Shown piece by piece: positions 1 through 10,442 of a stretch of 60,170 nt of DNA. This DNA is from Burkholderiaceae bacterium (GTDB taxonomy: Bacteria; Pseudomonadota; Gammaproteobacteria; Burkholderiales; Burkholderiaceae), in contig CANCBK010000002.1 in NCBI GenBank assembly GCA_947374315.1, positions 1 through 60,170 of the forward strand, read 5' to 3'. The translations under genes and the position numbers were made by a program. Each line of letters opens with the position of its first letter. Positions within the stretch are counted from its first letter, which is position 1. The notes under the pieces are model-generated. The model searched no databases. It was not told the DNA's origin and worked only from the letters and a program-made list of their open reading frames with translations.

Positions 1-52
1 TGCCGTTAAAGAAGGCGAAGAAGAGTTTGTTGAAGAAGGGAAAGCTGAATAA
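1..52 (+). CDS. rpsB: 3' end of small ribosomal subunit protein S2 (partial)
   Basis: An open frame enters from the left edge and encodes the acidic tail [16 protein letters not shown] before a TAA at 50-52. Only 16 codons are visible, so identity rests on position: rpsB directly precedes tsf in nearly all bacteria, and S2 proteins of this group often end in a glutamate-rich tail. Its stop overlaps the tsf start by one base (TAATG), implying coupled translation of S2 and EF-Ts. The sequence alone would not identify the protein. Confidence 0.6.
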   Translation, partial: AVKEGEEEFVEEGKAE

Positions 53-930
53 TGGCCGCTATTACCGCTGCAATGGTTGGCGAGTTACGCGCCAAAACTG
101 ATGCTCCGATGATGGAGTGCAAAAAAGCATTGACTGAGGCTGATGGTGACATGGCGCGTGCAGAAGAAATTCTGCGTGTAAAGCTGGGTAGCAAGGCTGG
201 TAAAGCTGCATCCCGCGTTACTGCCGAAGGAATTGTTGCCTCATTCATCAATGGTACTAACGGTGCCTTGCTTGAAGTGAACTGCGAAACTGACTTCGTT
301 TCTAAGAACGATGACTTTTTGGCATTCACCGATGAGTGCGTGAAGTTGGTTGCAGAACAGAACCCAGCAGATGTTGCTGCCCTGCTTGCATTGCCTATGA
401 ATGATTCAACTGTGGATACTGTTCGTAGCGCCTTGATCGGTAAGATTGGCGAAAACATCATGCCACGTCGCTTCAAGCGTTTTGCGGGTAGCAGCAAGTT
501 GGTTTCTTATCTCCACGGTACTCGTATTGGTGTCATGGTTGAGTTCGATGGTGACGAAACTGCTGCTAAGGACGTAGCAATGCATATTGCTGCAATGAAG
601 CCGGTCGCATTATCGATTGCTGATGTTCCTGCTGAGGCAATTGCGATTGAACGTAGCGTTGCCGTTCAAAAGGCTGCTGAATCTGGCAAGCCACCAGAAA
701 TCGTTGAGAAGATGGTTGAAGGCTCTATTCAGAAGTACCTCAAAGAGGTTTCTTTATTGAACCAGACTTTCGTTAAAAACGACAAGCAAACCGTCGAGCA
801 AATGCTCAAGGCTGCAAATACAACAATCAAGGGTTTCACCATGTTTGTTGTGGGCGAGGGCATTGAGAAGCGTCAAGACGACTTTGCGGCTGAAGTTGCT
901 GCTCAAGTTGCCGCCGCTAAAGGCGCTTAA
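52..930 (+). CDS. tsf: Elongation factor Ts
   Basis: EF-Ts is the cytoplasmic nucleotide exchange factor that releases GDP from EF-Tu during translation. The 292-residue product starts with a UBA-like N-terminal helical domain (residues 1-50, including [13 protein letters not shown]). The signature [10 protein letters not shown] follows at residues 80-89; in the family this segment contacts the EF-Tu nucleotide site. The length is normal. The start ATG overlaps the upstream stop and is preceded by AAGGGAA. A strong terminator lies about 45 bases downstream, so rpsB-tsf appears to end as one transcript here. Confidence 0.97.
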   Translation: MAAITAAMVGELRAKTDAPMMECKKALTEADGDMARAEEILRVKLGSKAGKAASRVTAEGIVASFINGTNGALLEVNCETDFVSKNDDFLAFTDECVKLVAEQNPADVAALLALPMNDSTVDTVRSALIGKIGENIMPRRFKRFAGSSKLVSYLHGTRIGVMVEFDGDETAAKDVAMHIAAMKPVALSIADVPAEAIAIERSVAVQKAAESGKPPEIVEKMVEGSIQKYLKEVSLLNQTFVKNDKQTVEQMLKAANTTIKGFTMFVVGEGIEKRQDDFAAEVAAQVAAAKGA

Positions 931-976
931 TTAGCTCCATGGTCGCTGGGCATAAGCCCACCGGCCTGTAATGCTC

Positions 977-1012
977 AAAAGGGCATAGGAACCTCGGTTT
1001 CTATGCCCTTTT
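977..1012 (+). terminator. Rho-independent terminator after tsf
   Basis: A nearly perfect hairpin pairs AAAAGGGCATAG (977-988) with CTATGCCCTTTT (1001-1012). The stem can extend inward through GAACC/GGTTT to a small loop. The T-rich 3' arm runs on into GTTTG. It lies between tsf and pyrH and is expected to end the rpsB-tsf transcript. Confidence 0.85.
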
Positions 1013-1040
1013 GTTTGATCTGAGCTAAGCCCTTTATAAT
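1011..1040 (+). promoter_or_regulatory. Candidate sigma-70 promoter for pyrH-frr
   Basis: A perfect TATAAT at 1035-1040 has a TTGTTT at 1011-1016 with an 18-base spacer. The -35-like element overlaps the T tract of the preceding terminator. Transcription would start near 1047, giving a leader of about 70 bases before pyrH. The -10 is convincing, the -35 only fair. Confidence 0.5.
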
Positions 1041-1098
1041 TTGGGCAAGATATTAAAAGTACTTAAAGATCAATAAGCTAAGCAGGAAAGTTGCTTAG

Positions 1099-1830
<732 letters not shown>

Positions 1831-1841
1831 TAGGAGGCTTG

Positions 1842-2402
1842 ATGTCCGCAGCAGAAATTAAAACCACTACCGATCAAAAGATGCAAAAGTCCCTCGAGGC
1901 TTTGAAGTTGAATTTGGCGAAGATTCGCTCTGGCCGCGCTAACCCAGGAATTTTGGAGCACATCCAGGTGGATTACTACGGCAATCCAACGCCGCTGAGC
2001 CAGGTGGCTAGCTTAGGTTTAGCTGACGCTAGAACCATTAACGTTCAGCCTTTTGAAAAGACCATGGTTGGCGCTATTGAGAAGGCAATTCGGGATTCAG
2101 ACTTAGGCTTAAACCCAGCATCACAAGGCACTGTGATTCGCGTGCCAATGCCGGCTTTGACTGAGGAACGTCGTCGTGATTTGACGAAGGTTGTTAAAAA
2201 CGAAGGTGAAGACACCAAGATTGCCGTGCGTAATTTACGTCGTGATGCCAATGAGCATCTGAAGCGTCTGACTAAGGATAAAGAAATTTCTGAAGACGAA
2301 GAGCGTCGTGCTACTGACGAGATTCAAAAGATGACTGATCGCGCGGTAGTTGATATTGACAAGATCGTTACCGAAAAAGAAAAAGAGATCATGACGGTTT
2401 AG
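1842..2402 (+). CDS. frr: Ribosome recycling factor
   Basis: RRF acts with EF-G to split the post-termination ribosome. I place the start at ATG 1842, preceded by AGGAGG (1832-1837). A TTG three bases upstream would only add one residue. The resulting 186 residues match the family length of about 185. Typical features are [19 protein letters not shown] near the N-terminus, [14 protein letters not shown] mid-protein and a charged helical C-terminus forming the three-helix bundle. It probably shares the pyrH transcript. Confidence 0.97.
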   Translation: MSAAEIKTTTDQKMQKSLEALKLNLAKIRSGRANPGILEHIQVDYYGNPTPLSQVASLGLADARTINVQPFEKTMVGAIEKAIRDSDLGLNPASQGTVIRVPMPALTEERRRDLTKVVKNEGEDTKIAVRNLRRDANEHLKRLTKDKEISEDEERRATDEIQKMTDRAVVDIDKIVTEKEKEIMTV

Positions 2403-2434
2403 TCGTCAGGTCAATTTCTTCTAAATTAAGAACG

Positions 2435-3208
2435 ATGACTCGGCATACTAGCTCCACCTTAGTTGTTCCAGAGGTTAGCGCCATTCCTCGCCATGTTGCG
2501 ATCATCATGGACGGCAATGGTCGCTGGGCTAGTAAGCGTTTCATGCCTCGCGTAGCGGGGCACTCCGAAGGTTTAGGTGCGGTACGCAAGATTGTTCAGG
2601 AGTGCCGCCGTCTTGGTGTGGAATACCTTACTGTGTTTGCGTTTAGTTCTGAAAACTGGCGCCGTCCACCTGAAGAGGTGGGCTTTTTGATGAAGCTTTT
2701 TCTGAAGTCATTAAAAAGTGAAGTCTCTCGTTTGGCTGAAAATGATATTTCCCTTCGCCTTATTGGAGACTTAAGTCGTTTTGATTCCGCTATTCAGGAG
2801 ATGGTGCAATTTTCCGAGGAAAAGACTGCGGGCTGCAAGGGGCTTACTTTCACGATTGCCGCTAACTATGGTGGACGATGGGATATTTTGCAGGCGATGC
2901 GTGGATGTTTGGCGGCCAATCCGGGTTTAAAGCCTGAGCAAGTTTCTGAAGCGTTATTGCAACCCCACCTATCAATGGCTTATGCGCCTGAACCAGACCT
3001 ATTTATTCGCACTGGTGGCGAGCAGCGGGTGAGTAACTTTCTGTTGTGGCAGCTGGCTTATACCGAGCTGTATTTCACGGACATTCTTTGGCCCGACTTT
3101 GATGAAGCCGAGCTGCATAAGGCCTTTGATTGGTTCAGTCAACGTGAACGTCGTTTTGGACGTACTAGTGCTCAATTGGCCTCCGAGTCAATGAGTGACG
3201 CCGTTTAG
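2435..3208 (+). CDS. uppS: Undecaprenyl diphosphate synthase
   Basis: This cis-prenyltransferase extends farnesyl diphosphate with isopentenyl units to C55 undecaprenyl diphosphate, the lipid carrier for peptidoglycan and O-antigen. The 257-residue product has the diagnostic MDGNGRWA (25-32, with the Mg-binding Asp at 26), [11 protein letters not shown], and the C-terminal block [20 protein letters not shown] with ELYF following. The first 18 residues are a non-conserved extension. It opens the uppS-cdsA-dxr-rseP-bamA run, 19 bases before cdsA. Confidence 0.96.
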   Translation: MTRHTSSTLVVPEVSAIPRHVAIIMDGNGRWASKRFMPRVAGHSEGLGAVRKIVQECRRLGVEYLTVFAFSSENWRRPPEEVGFLMKLFLKSLKSEVSRLAENDISLRLIGDLSRFDSAIQEMVQFSEEKTAGCKGLTFTIAANYGGRWDILQAMRGCLAANPGLKPEQVSEALLQPHLSMAYAPEPDLFIRTGGEQRVSNFLLWQLAYTELYFTDILWPDFDEAELHKAFDWFSQRERRFGRTSAQLASESMSDAV

Positions 3209-3227
3209 ATAATTACATCAGTCCCCC

Positions 3228-4055
3228 ATGCTAAAAACCCGAATCATTACTGCCACCATCCTGATGGCAGTGCTTTTGCCTATTTTATTTTTATTGCCGC
3301 CGACGTATTTGGGTGCATTTTTCTTGCTGGCTCTTTTGGCTGCTGCCTGGGAATGGTCTCTCATGATCGCACCAGCGGCTAAGGTAGCAGCATGGCTCTA
3401 TGCTTTCTTCTGCTTGGCCATCATTTTATTTTTACTGGGCATGCAAGCAGCTTCATGGCAGTTTTCTTTGCTGATGATGGCTGCCTTATTTTGGCTCTTT
3501 CTTGCGCCATTTATTTTGGCTAAAGGGATGAGTCTCTCGCTCCAGAAACTCAAACCTTTTTACAGCATCCTGGGTTTAATTATTTTGCCGGCGACCTGGT
3601 TTGCTTTGGTGTTCTTGCGTGAACTTGGTTTAGTGTTTTTACTGAGCAGTATGGCCTTAGTTTGGGTAGCTGATATTGGCGCTTATTTTGTTGGCAAGGC
3701 TTTTGGGAAGCGTAAACTCGCAGCGCAAATTAGTCCCGGGAAATCGATTGAGGGTGCGGTAGGGGGCTTGATACTCTGCTACCTGTACGCTTTCGTATGC
3801 GTGCTCTATTTGCCTCTTGGCGACACTTTATTTGGTGCTTATGCGATTCGATTTGGCTGGGTACCGATGTTCTTAATGGTGACGGTGCTGGCTGCATTCA
3901 GCGTCTTTGGAGATTTATTTGAATCTCAATTAAAGCGCTTGGCTGGTGTAAAAGATAGCAGTCATTTACTGCCGGGTCATGGTGGCGTATTGGATCGCGT
4001 CGATGCATTGATTCCGACCATGCCAATCGCGGCACTGCTTGCTTGGTTTATTTAA
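3228..4055 (+). CDS. cdsA: Phosphatidate cytidylyltransferase (CDP-diglyceride synthase)
   Basis: CdsA makes CDP-diacylglycerol from CTP and phosphatidic acid, the branch point for all membrane phospholipids. The 275-residue protein is strongly hydrophobic with about seven or eight membrane segments. Near the C-terminus it carries the family signature: SQLKRLAGVKDSSHLLPGHG followed by GVLDRVD, with its metal-binding Asp residues. The TAA stop overlaps the dxr start by one base (TAATG), so the two are probably translationally coupled. Confidence 0.95.
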   Translation: MLKTRIITATILMAVLLPILFLLPPTYLGAFFLLALLAAAWEWSLMIAPAAKVAAWLYAFFCLAIILFLLGMQAASWQFSLLMMAALFWLFLAPFILAKGMSLSLQKLKPFYSILGLIILPATWFALVFLRELGLVFLLSSMALVWVADIGAYFVGKAFGKRKLAAQISPGKSIEGAVGGLILCYLYAFVCVLYLPLGDTLFGAYAIRFGWVPMFLMVTVLAAFSVFGDLFESQLKRLAGVKDSSHLLPGHGGVLDRVDALIPTMPIAALLAWFI

Positions 4056-5245
4056 TGCCGCTTAGACAGATTGCCATTCTTGGGTCTACTGGATCTATTG
4101 GCGTTAATACGCTTGATGTCATTCGAGCACATCCTGAACGATTTAAAGTAGTAGCGCTTACAGCCGCAAAGCAAATTGAGCGCCTAGCGGAACAATGTAT
4201 TGAGTTCAAGCCTGCCATTGCCGTGGTTTCCGATTCGGATGGGGCGGCTCGTTTGTCTCAACTACTATTGCATCAAAATATCAATACCCAGGTCTTGTAT
4301 GGCCCCGAGGCTTTGGTAACTGCCGTAACCGAATCCACTTGCGACACTGTCATGGCGGCGATTGTAGGAGCGGCTGGATTGGTACCCACTTTGGCGGCAG
4401 CTCAAGCGGGGAAAAGGGTGTTGCTCGCTAATAAAGAGGCGCTCGTCATGTCCGGCAATTTATTTATGCAGGCCATGCAGTCCGGTGGGGGAGAGTTGCT
4501 TCCCATCGATAGTGAGCACAATGCGATTTTCCAGTGCTTGCCAGATCGTTTCACAAAAAATCCATCAGACCATTTGGGTGTTGAGGAGCTTTGGTTAACT
4601 GCTTCTGGCGGACCCTTTAGGGATCTACCAATTGCAAATTTGGCGATGATTACTCCTGAGCAGGCCTGCGCCCATCCAAACTGGGTAATGGGTAGAAAGA
4701 TTTCAGTAGATTCAGCGACGATGATGAACAAAGGCCTTGAAGTTATCGAGGCTTTTTGGCTTTTTGGTTTACCGCTGGAGAAGATTAAAGTATTGATTCA
4801 TCCGCAAAGCGTGGTGCATTCCATGGTGCGCTACCGTGACGGCTCTGTGCTTGCGCAAATGGGTCAGCCTGATATGCGTACACCCATTGCTTATGGATTG
4901 GCCTGGCCGGAGCGGATCAACGCAGGAGTTCCAGAGCTCAATCTCACTCAGTTGGCTAGCTTGAGTTTTTCTGAGCCCAATCTTCATCAATTTCCTTGTC
5001 TGAGCTTGGCCTTTGCTGCTGCGAAATTGGGGGGTACTGCACCTGCCGTATTAAACGCTGCGAACGAAGTTGCTGTCGCCGCCTTTCTTGATGAGGGTCT
5101 GCCTTATCTCAAGATTTCAGAGGTAGTTGAGCGCACCTTGAATGCTTTAACTCCTGTTGCAGCAAGTTCCTTGGAAGTCATTCTGGAAGTTGATGCACAA
5201 GCACGTCAACTTGCGAATCGTTTTATTTGTGACATCAGGCGATAG
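4055..5245 (+). CDS. dxr: 1-deoxy-D-xylulose 5-phosphate reductoisomerase
   Basis: DXR converts DXP to 2-C-methyl-D-erythritol 4-phosphate with NADPH in the non-mevalonate isoprenoid pathway, supplying precursors for UppS. I use the ATG at 4055 that overlaps the cdsA stop; an in-frame TTG at 4043 would lie inside cdsA. The 396-residue product has the NADPH motif GSTGSIG (10-16), LLANKEALVMSG, the metal and substrate segment PIDSEHNAIFQCL, and MNKGLEVIEA, all standard. Confidence 0.97.
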   Translation: MPLRQIAILGSTGSIGVNTLDVIRAHPERFKVVALTAAKQIERLAEQCIEFKPAIAVVSDSDGAARLSQLLLHQNINTQVLYGPEALVTAVTESTCDTVMAAIVGAAGLVPTLAAAQAGKRVLLANKEALVMSGNLFMQAMQSGGGELLPIDSEHNAIFQCLPDRFTKNPSDHLGVEELWLTASGGPFRDLPIANLAMITPEQACAHPNWVMGRKISVDSATMMNKGLEVIEAFWLFGLPLEKIKVLIHPQSVVHSMVRYRDGSVLAQMGQPDMRTPIAYGLAWPERINAGVPELNLTQLASLSFSEPNLHQFPCLSLAFAAAKLGGTAPAVLNAANEVAVAAFLDEGLPYLKISEVVERTLNALTPVAASSLEVILEVDAQARQLANRFICDIRR

Positions 5246-5257
5246 ATTGGCATATCA

Positions 5258-6391
5258 ATGCAAGCTTTAATTACCTTGGGAGCATTTCTGGTAACGCTTG
5301 GCGTACTAGTGAGTTTTCATGAGTACGGACATTTTTTAGCCGCCCGTTTATGTGGTGTCAAAGTGCTACGCTTTGCTCTGGGCTTTGGAAAACCACTGTT
5401 GACCTTTCGAGCCCAAAATGGGACTGAATGGGTTCTTGCCTCCATTCCCTTGGGCGGATACGTTAAGTTGCTGGATGGTCGAGATCGTCAGCAATCTATC
5501 GACTCTGAAAATTGCGCTCAATCCTTTGATGCGAAGCCTCTCTGGCAACGGTCATTAATCGTTGCGGCGGGCCCATTTGCTAACTTCTTGTTGGCCATTA
5601 TTTTGTTCTCCGTTATTTATGTCTCAGGCGCGCCGCAATTACCCGCTGTCTTGCAGGCTCCGCCGGAACAATCGCTCGCCGCTAAATTGGGGGTGTTAGC
5701 GGGTGACGAAGTGATTGGTTGGCACTCTCTGCCCGATAACGGTGGCCCCACTCCGAGTGTTGAAGATTTTGATTCCGTTCCAAGTTGGAATGCCTTGCGC
5801 TGGCTCCTGCTAGATGCATTTACTGGAAACCAAGGATTTGCCCTGGAGCTACAGGACCCTTCGGGAGGTCGCCACATCCAATCTTTTCAGAAGGGGGATT
5901 TACCCCAAATTCATCCAGAATCCGACCCATTTCAGGCGCTAGGCATTATTCCTCAGCTCAGCCCTTCTGCGGAGTGGAGAGAGCTCAAATTAGGCCCTAT
6001 TGATGCCTTGGGCTTTGCCAGCCAAAGGGTGTATTTAATTACCAAGGTCTCCCTGCGGTTAATGCAGGGTTTATTTACTGGCAATACCACCATAAAGCAA
6101 CTCGGAGGGCCTCTCAGTATTGCTGATATGGCTGGGAAGTCTGCGCGGGTGGGGTGGCAGCCATTTATCGCCTTTTTAGCCCTTATGAGCATTAGTATTG
6201 GGCTCTTAAATTTGGCGCCTTTGCCAATGCTAGATGGGGGTCAGCTCCTGTATGATGCATGGGAGTTGGTTGTTGGTAAGCGAATTTCATTATCCATGCA
6301 GGAAAAGCTCCAAAAAGTGGGTTTTTTGCTGCTGATATCCTTTTCCTTGCTGGCCTTGTTTAACGATTTGCAACGCTACCTTTCATCTTGA
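5258..6391 (+). CDS. rseP: RIP metalloprotease RseP (site-2 protease)
   Basis: This intramembrane zinc protease cleaves anti-sigma factors such as RseA, and leftover signal peptides, at the inner membrane. The zinc motif HEYGH is at residues 21-25 in the first membrane helix. The second conserved helix has NLAPLPMLDGG (about residue 320), whose Asp completes the zinc site. The periplasmic part (about 115-270) shows one recognisable PDZ-like portion (LAAKLGVLAGDEVIGW). At 377 residues it is some 70 shorter than the two-PDZ Escherichia coli protein, so the PDZ region is reduced. It is followed by bamA with a TTGA overlap. Confidence 0.94.
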   Translation: MQALITLGAFLVTLGVLVSFHEYGHFLAARLCGVKVLRFALGFGKPLLTFRAQNGTEWVLASIPLGGYVKLLDGRDRQQSIDSENCAQSFDAKPLWQRSLIVAAGPFANFLLAIILFSVIYVSGAPQLPAVLQAPPEQSLAAKLGVLAGDEVIGWHSLPDNGGPTPSVEDFDSVPSWNALRWLLLDAFTGNQGFALELQDPSGGRHIQSFQKGDLPQIHPESDPFQALGIIPQLSPSAEWRELKLGPIDALGFASQRVYLITKVSLRLMQGLFTGNTTIKQLGGPLSIADMAGKSARVGWQPFIAFLALMSISIGLLNLAPLPMLDGGQLLYDAWELVVGKRISLSMQEKLQKVGFLLLISFSLLALFNDLQRYLSS

Positions 6392-8736
6392 ATTTTTTGA
6401 TCCCCTCTTTTCGCTCTGTAACCCGATTTGTTGCGCAAGTCGCCCTGATAGTTGCCGCTGGTATCTGTGTAAACGCACAAGCAGCCGATTCCTTTGTTGT
6501 GAAGGATATTCGGATTGAAGGTCTGCAGCGGGTAGAGCCAGGAACAGTGTTTAGTTACCTGCCGGTTCAGGTGGGAGATACCTTTACTGAAGAGAAGGGT
6601 GCTGAAGCTATTAAGGCTTTGTATAGCACTGGCTTTTTCCGGGATGTGCAGATTCAAGCGCAAGGCAATGTATTGATCGTCATCGTTGAAGAACGCCCAA
6701 CCATTTCCCGTATCGAATTCACGGGAATGAAAGAGTTTGATCAAGAAATCGTTCGAAAATCCCTTAAAGCAGTCGGCGTAGCTGAAGCCCGCTTCTATGA
6801 CAAGGCTCTGATTGATAAGGCTGAGCAAGAGCTCAAGCGCCAATATGTTGGCAAGGGCATGTATGCCGCTGAGGTAGTCGCTACAGTAACCCCGGTTGAG
6901 CGCAATCAAGTAGCTATTTATTTCAATATCGATGAGGGTCCTGTAGCGAAGATTCAGGAGATCAACTTTATTGGTAACGATGTCTTTAGTGAAAGCACTC
7001 TCAGAAGTGAGATGCAGTTAAAGACGGGCGGTTGGTTATCTTGGTATAGCAAAGACAATCTCTATTCAAAGCAAAAGCTTACAGCCGACTTAGAAAACAT
7101 CCGCTCCTATTATCTGAATCGCGGTTATCTTGAGTTTGTGATTGAATCTACTCAGGTTTCGATTACTCCGGATAAAAAAGGCATTTATCTCACCATTAGT
7201 ATTCGTGAGGGCAATAAGTTCACGGTAAAAGATGTGCGTTTAGCTGGCGAGTTATTGGGTAAGGAGGCTGAGCTCATTCAACTAGTGACTCTTAAGCCGG
7301 GCGATACCTTCTCCTCTGCCAAATTGACCGAGAGTACTAAAGCGATTGCCGAGGTCTTGGGTTCCTACGGCTATGCATTTGCCACCATCAATCCGCAACC
7401 GGATATCCGTCGTGAGTTAAGTGAGGTGGATCTCACATTGGTGGTTGATCCAGGGCGTCGCGTATATGTGCGACAAGTTAAAGTAAGTGGAAATGCTAAA
7501 ACTCGCGATATGGTGATTCGTCGCGAGATGCGCCAGTTCGAAAGCTCTTGGTTTGATAGCGATAAGATTGATCTGTCGAAGAAGCGTTTGGGTCGTCTTG
7601 GATACTTTACTGAGACAGATGTTTCCACGGAGGATGTCCCTGGGTCTCCGGACCAGGTGGACGTCAATGTGAAGGTGACTGAAAAGCCAACGGGTGCCGT
7701 AACTATCGGTGCCGGCTTCTCCTCAACTGAAAAATTGATTCTGTCTGCTGGTATTAACCAAGACAATGCCTTTGGTACAGGTACTGCCGTGGGTATCAAT
7801 ATGTCTCTCGGTAAGATTAATCAAAATCTGACTTTATCGAACTATGACCCCTATTTCACTGAAGAGGGTATCAGTCGTTATACCGATTTGTACTACCGTT
7901 CATCCAAGCCACTCTATTACGTTGGCGATCCTGACTATCAAATTAAGTCAGTGGGTTCAAACATCAAGTTTGGCGTTCCGTACACTGAAGTAGATAGGGT
8001 GTTCTTTGGAACGGGTGTGGAGGCCTTCCAGATTCAGTCAAGCGCAAATACGCCGGTGCCTTATTTAAATTACATGCAAAGTTATGGCGTCCCAGCACCT
8101 GGTTACCCTGCAACTTTAAATACATACAACGTCCCGTTGACAGTAGGTTGGTCGCGTGATGGTCGTGACAGCACATTGATTCCATCCAGTGGTTCATTGC
8201 AGCAACTGAGCGGTGAGGTTGGTACCCCGGTTGGTAATATGACCTTTTACCGAATGTATGGGCAATATCAAAAGTACCACTCATTTTCTAAGGGCAATAT
8301 TCTCTCGTTCAATGGAGAGGTGGGTTATGGCCAAGCTTATGGCAATAATCCCTTCCCAATTACTAAAAACTACTATGTAGGTGGTATCGGATCAGTTCGT
8401 GGCTATGCCCCAGGATCCCTTGGGCCCACTTATTTCAATACCTTTACTGGTACCAATCAGCCTACCGGCGGCCAATCAAAGGTGGTAACCAATATTGAAT
8501 ACACGGTGCCCGTTCCTGGCTCTGGGGTAGATAAAACCTTGCGAGTATTTACTTTCGTGGATGGTGGTAATGCTTTTGCCAGCAATCTCAATCTAGTATT
8601 ACGATATTCTTATGGCTTAGGTTTATCATGGATATCACCATTGGGACCGCTAAAATTCAGTTATGGTATTCCGATCAAGGCGTTACCAACGGATAACATT
8701 CAGCGTTTGCAGTTCCAGGTAGGTACAGCGTTTTAA
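6388..8736 (+). CDS. bamA: Outer membrane protein assembly factor BamA
   Basis: BamA is the central pore of the BAM complex that folds beta-barrel proteins into the outer membrane. No ATG or GTG lies near the N-terminus, so the start is TTG 6388, which overlaps the rseP stop; another TTG at 6397 is possible. A signal peptide ends near residue 32 (NAQA). POTRA domains occupy about 34-430 and a 16-strand barrel the rest. The loop-6 motif VRGY is near residue 669, and the chain ends in Phe, as expected of an outer membrane barrel. At 782 residues the length is normal. Confidence 0.95.
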   Translation: MNFLIPSFRSVTRFVAQVALIVAAGICVNAQAADSFVVKDIRIEGLQRVEPGTVFSYLPVQVGDTFTEEKGAEAIKALYSTGFFRDVQIQAQGNVLIVIVEERPTISRIEFTGMKEFDQEIVRKSLKAVGVAEARFYDKALIDKAEQELKRQYVGKGMYAAEVVATVTPVERNQVAIYFNIDEGPVAKIQEINFIGNDVFSESTLRSEMQLKTGGWLSWYSKDNLYSKQKLTADLENIRSYYLNRGYLEFVIESTQVSITPDKKGIYLTISIREGNKFTVKDVRLAGELLGKEAELIQLVTLKPGDTFSSAKLTESTKAIAEVLGSYGYAFATINPQPDIRRELSEVDLTLVVDPGRRVYVRQVKVSGNAKTRDMVIRREMRQFESSWFDSDKIDLSKKRLGRLGYFTETDVSTEDVPGSPDQVDVNVKVTEKPTGAVTIGAGFSSTEKLILSAGINQDNAFGTGTAVGINMSLGKINQNLTLSNYDPYFTEEGISRYTDLYYRSSKPLYYVGDPDYQIKSVGSNIKFGVPYTEVDRVFFGTGVEAFQIQSSANTPVPYLNYMQSYGVPAPGYPATLNTYNVPLTVGWSRDGRDSTLIPSSGSLQQLSGEVGTPVGNMTFYRMYGQYQKYHSFSKGNILSFNGEVGYGQAYGNNPFPITKNYYVGGIGSVRGYAPGSLGPTYFNTFTGTNQPTGGQSKVVTNIEYTVPVPGSGVDKTLRVFTFVDGGNAFASNLNLVLRYSYGLGLSWISPLGPLKFSYGIPIKALPTDNIQRLQFQVGTAF

Positions 8737-8754
8737 TTGTTTAAGGAAATTTTT

Positions 8755-9279
8755 ATGAAGCTTCTTCAGTCTTCTAAATGGATTCAAATCAGCTTAATTG
8801 CTGCTTCATCGCTTATTGCATTGCCAGCATTTGCTCAAGACGCTGGAACTCGGGTTGCCGCGGTTAACGTTGAAAAAGTATTCAACGAGTCTAATTTGGC
8901 TAAAGCCAGTCAGACTAAATTGCAAAATGAATTCATGAAGCGTCAGAACGAAATTCGCGATAGCGCCCAAAAAATTAAATCTGCGGCTGAAAAGTTAGAT
9001 CGTGACTCAGCAGTGATGTCTGAAGCGGATCGTGTACGCCGTCAACGTGAGTTAGCCGACCAGGATCGTGAACTTCAACGTAAGCAACGCGAATACACGG
9101 AAGATCTGAATCAGAGAAACTTTGAAGAGCGCGCCAAGATTGCAGAAAAAGCAAATCAAGCACTCAAGCAAATCGCAGACCAAAGAAAAATTGATGTCAT
9201 TATTCAAGATCCAGCCTATGCAAATCCTAAGGTGGATGTTACTGATGATGTCATCAAGGCTTTAAACAGTCTTAAGTAA
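8755..9279 (+). CDS. skp: OmpH/Skp family periplasmic chaperone
   Basis: Skp-like chaperones hold unfolded outer membrane proteins in the periplasm and deliver them to BamA. The start is ATG 8755, preceded by AAGGA; an upstream in-frame TTG directly after the bamA stop lacks a ribosome site. The 174-residue product begins with a clear signal peptide ending ALPAFAQ. The [11 protein letters not shown] segment of the body domain follows, then a long charged coiled coil (about residues 45-140, the tentacles). The position between bamA and lpxD is the standard proteobacterial order. Confidence 0.93.
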   Translation: MKLLQSSKWIQISLIAASSLIALPAFAQDAGTRVAAVNVEKVFNESNLAKASQTKLQNEFMKRQNEIRDSAQKIKSAAEKLDRDSAVMSEADRVRRQRELADQDRELQRKQREYTEDLNQRNFEERAKIAEKANQALKQIADQRKIDVIIQDPAYANPKVDVTDDVIKALNSLK

Positions 9280-9284
9280 GTTTT

Positions 9285-10352
9285 ATGCCCACCGCCATCG
9301 AGCTGGCCGAACAGTTTCAAGTAAGCTTGGTGGGGGATGGCTCCCTCCCGCTTCAGGGCCTCGCTCCACTCGAGCGGGCCCAGTCAAGCCAGATATCCTT
9401 TCTCTCTAATCCACTGTATCGCCAACAGGCTAGCGATAGCGCTGCTGGTGGATTGATTGTTAGCAAAGCAGATTTAGATTTTCTTCAGGCCAATCCAGGG
9501 GTGAACTCGGCGCAACGGGTGTATTTTGTCGCTAAAAATCCCTACGCTACTTTTGCCCGAATGGCTCAGCACTTTGCCAAGGCATCTGCTCCCATTCATA
9601 CCCCCGGCATACATCCAAGTGCTGCGATAGATTCTTCCATAAGCATTCCCGCTTCTTGCCACATTGGACCATTTGTACATATTGGCCCTGGTGTGAAGTT
9701 GGGCGAACGCGTCACCTTGATGGGGAACATCTCCATCGCTAGAAACTCCAGTATTGCCAGTGATACTTTGATTTATCCCAACGTATCTATCTATTCAGAA
9801 ACGTTGATTGGTGAGCGTTGCATTATTCATAGTGGCGCAGTGATTGGGGCGGATGGCTTTGGTTTTGCTCCTGATTTTTCAGCCACAGGTGGCGAGTGGG
9901 TCAAGATCCCACAAATGGGCGCTGTGGTCATTGGCAATGATGTTGAAATTGGCGCATCCACCACCATTGATCGTGGCGCTATGAGTGACACCATCATTGG
10001 CGGCGGAACCAAAATCGATAACCAGGTTCAAATTGCTCACAATGTCATTGTTGGAAATTGCTGCGTGATTGCAGGTTGTGCTGCGATCTCGGGCAGCACT
10101 AAGATTGGAAATTTCTGCATTATTGGAGGTGCTGCGAATTTTGCGGGGCATCTTACGATTGCTGATAGAACGACTGTGTCTGGTAACACCTCGATTATTC
10201 GTTCCATTACTGAGCCGGGCCAGCATTACACGGGCGTATATCCCTCAATGCTGCATAGTGCTTGGGAGAAAAATGCGGCTATTCTGCGCGGCCTCGATAA
10301 AATACGCCAACGATTACGTTCGTTGGATAAGGCAAGGAATTCAGAGTCTTAA
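9285..10352 (+). CDS. lpxD: UDP-3-O-(3-hydroxyacyl)glucosamine N-acyltransferase
   Basis: LpxD adds the second 3-hydroxyacyl chain, from acyl-ACP, to UDP-3-O-acylglucosamine in lipid A synthesis. The 355-residue protein has an N-terminal uridine-binding domain (about 1-105, with [10 protein letters not shown]). A left-handed beta-helix of hexapeptide repeats follows, including the conserved [10 protein letters not shown]. The catalytic His lies in QIAHN near residue 251. A C-terminal helical extension ends the protein. The start is 5 bases after the skp stop. Confidence 0.96.
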   Translation: MPTAIELAEQFQVSLVGDGSLPLQGLAPLERAQSSQISFLSNPLYRQQASDSAAGGLIVSKADLDFLQANPGVNSAQRVYFVAKNPYATFARMAQHFAKASAPIHTPGIHPSAAIDSSISIPASCHIGPFVHIGPGVKLGERVTLMGNISIARNSSIASDTLIYPNVSIYSETLIGERCIIHSGAVIGADGFGFAPDFSATGGEWVKIPQMGAVVIGNDVEIGASTTIDRGAMSDTIIGGGTKIDNQVQIAHNVIVGNCCVIAGCAAISGSTKIGNFCIIGGAANFAGHLTIADRTTVSGNTSIIRSITEPGQHYTGVYPSMLHSAWEKNAAILRGLDKIRQRLRSLDKARNSES

Positions 10353-10442
10353 GGGCGATTAACTTGAGTCAATGGAACCCATAACTACTGTAGTTTTGTC
10401 GTGACATAAAAAATTTAGAAACTTTATTAAGCAGGTAAATAC

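Noticed and set aside
6..497. Long minus-strand open frame inside tsf
   Set aside because: It lies opposite a well-recognised gene, has no matching domain and is explained by codon bias of tsf.
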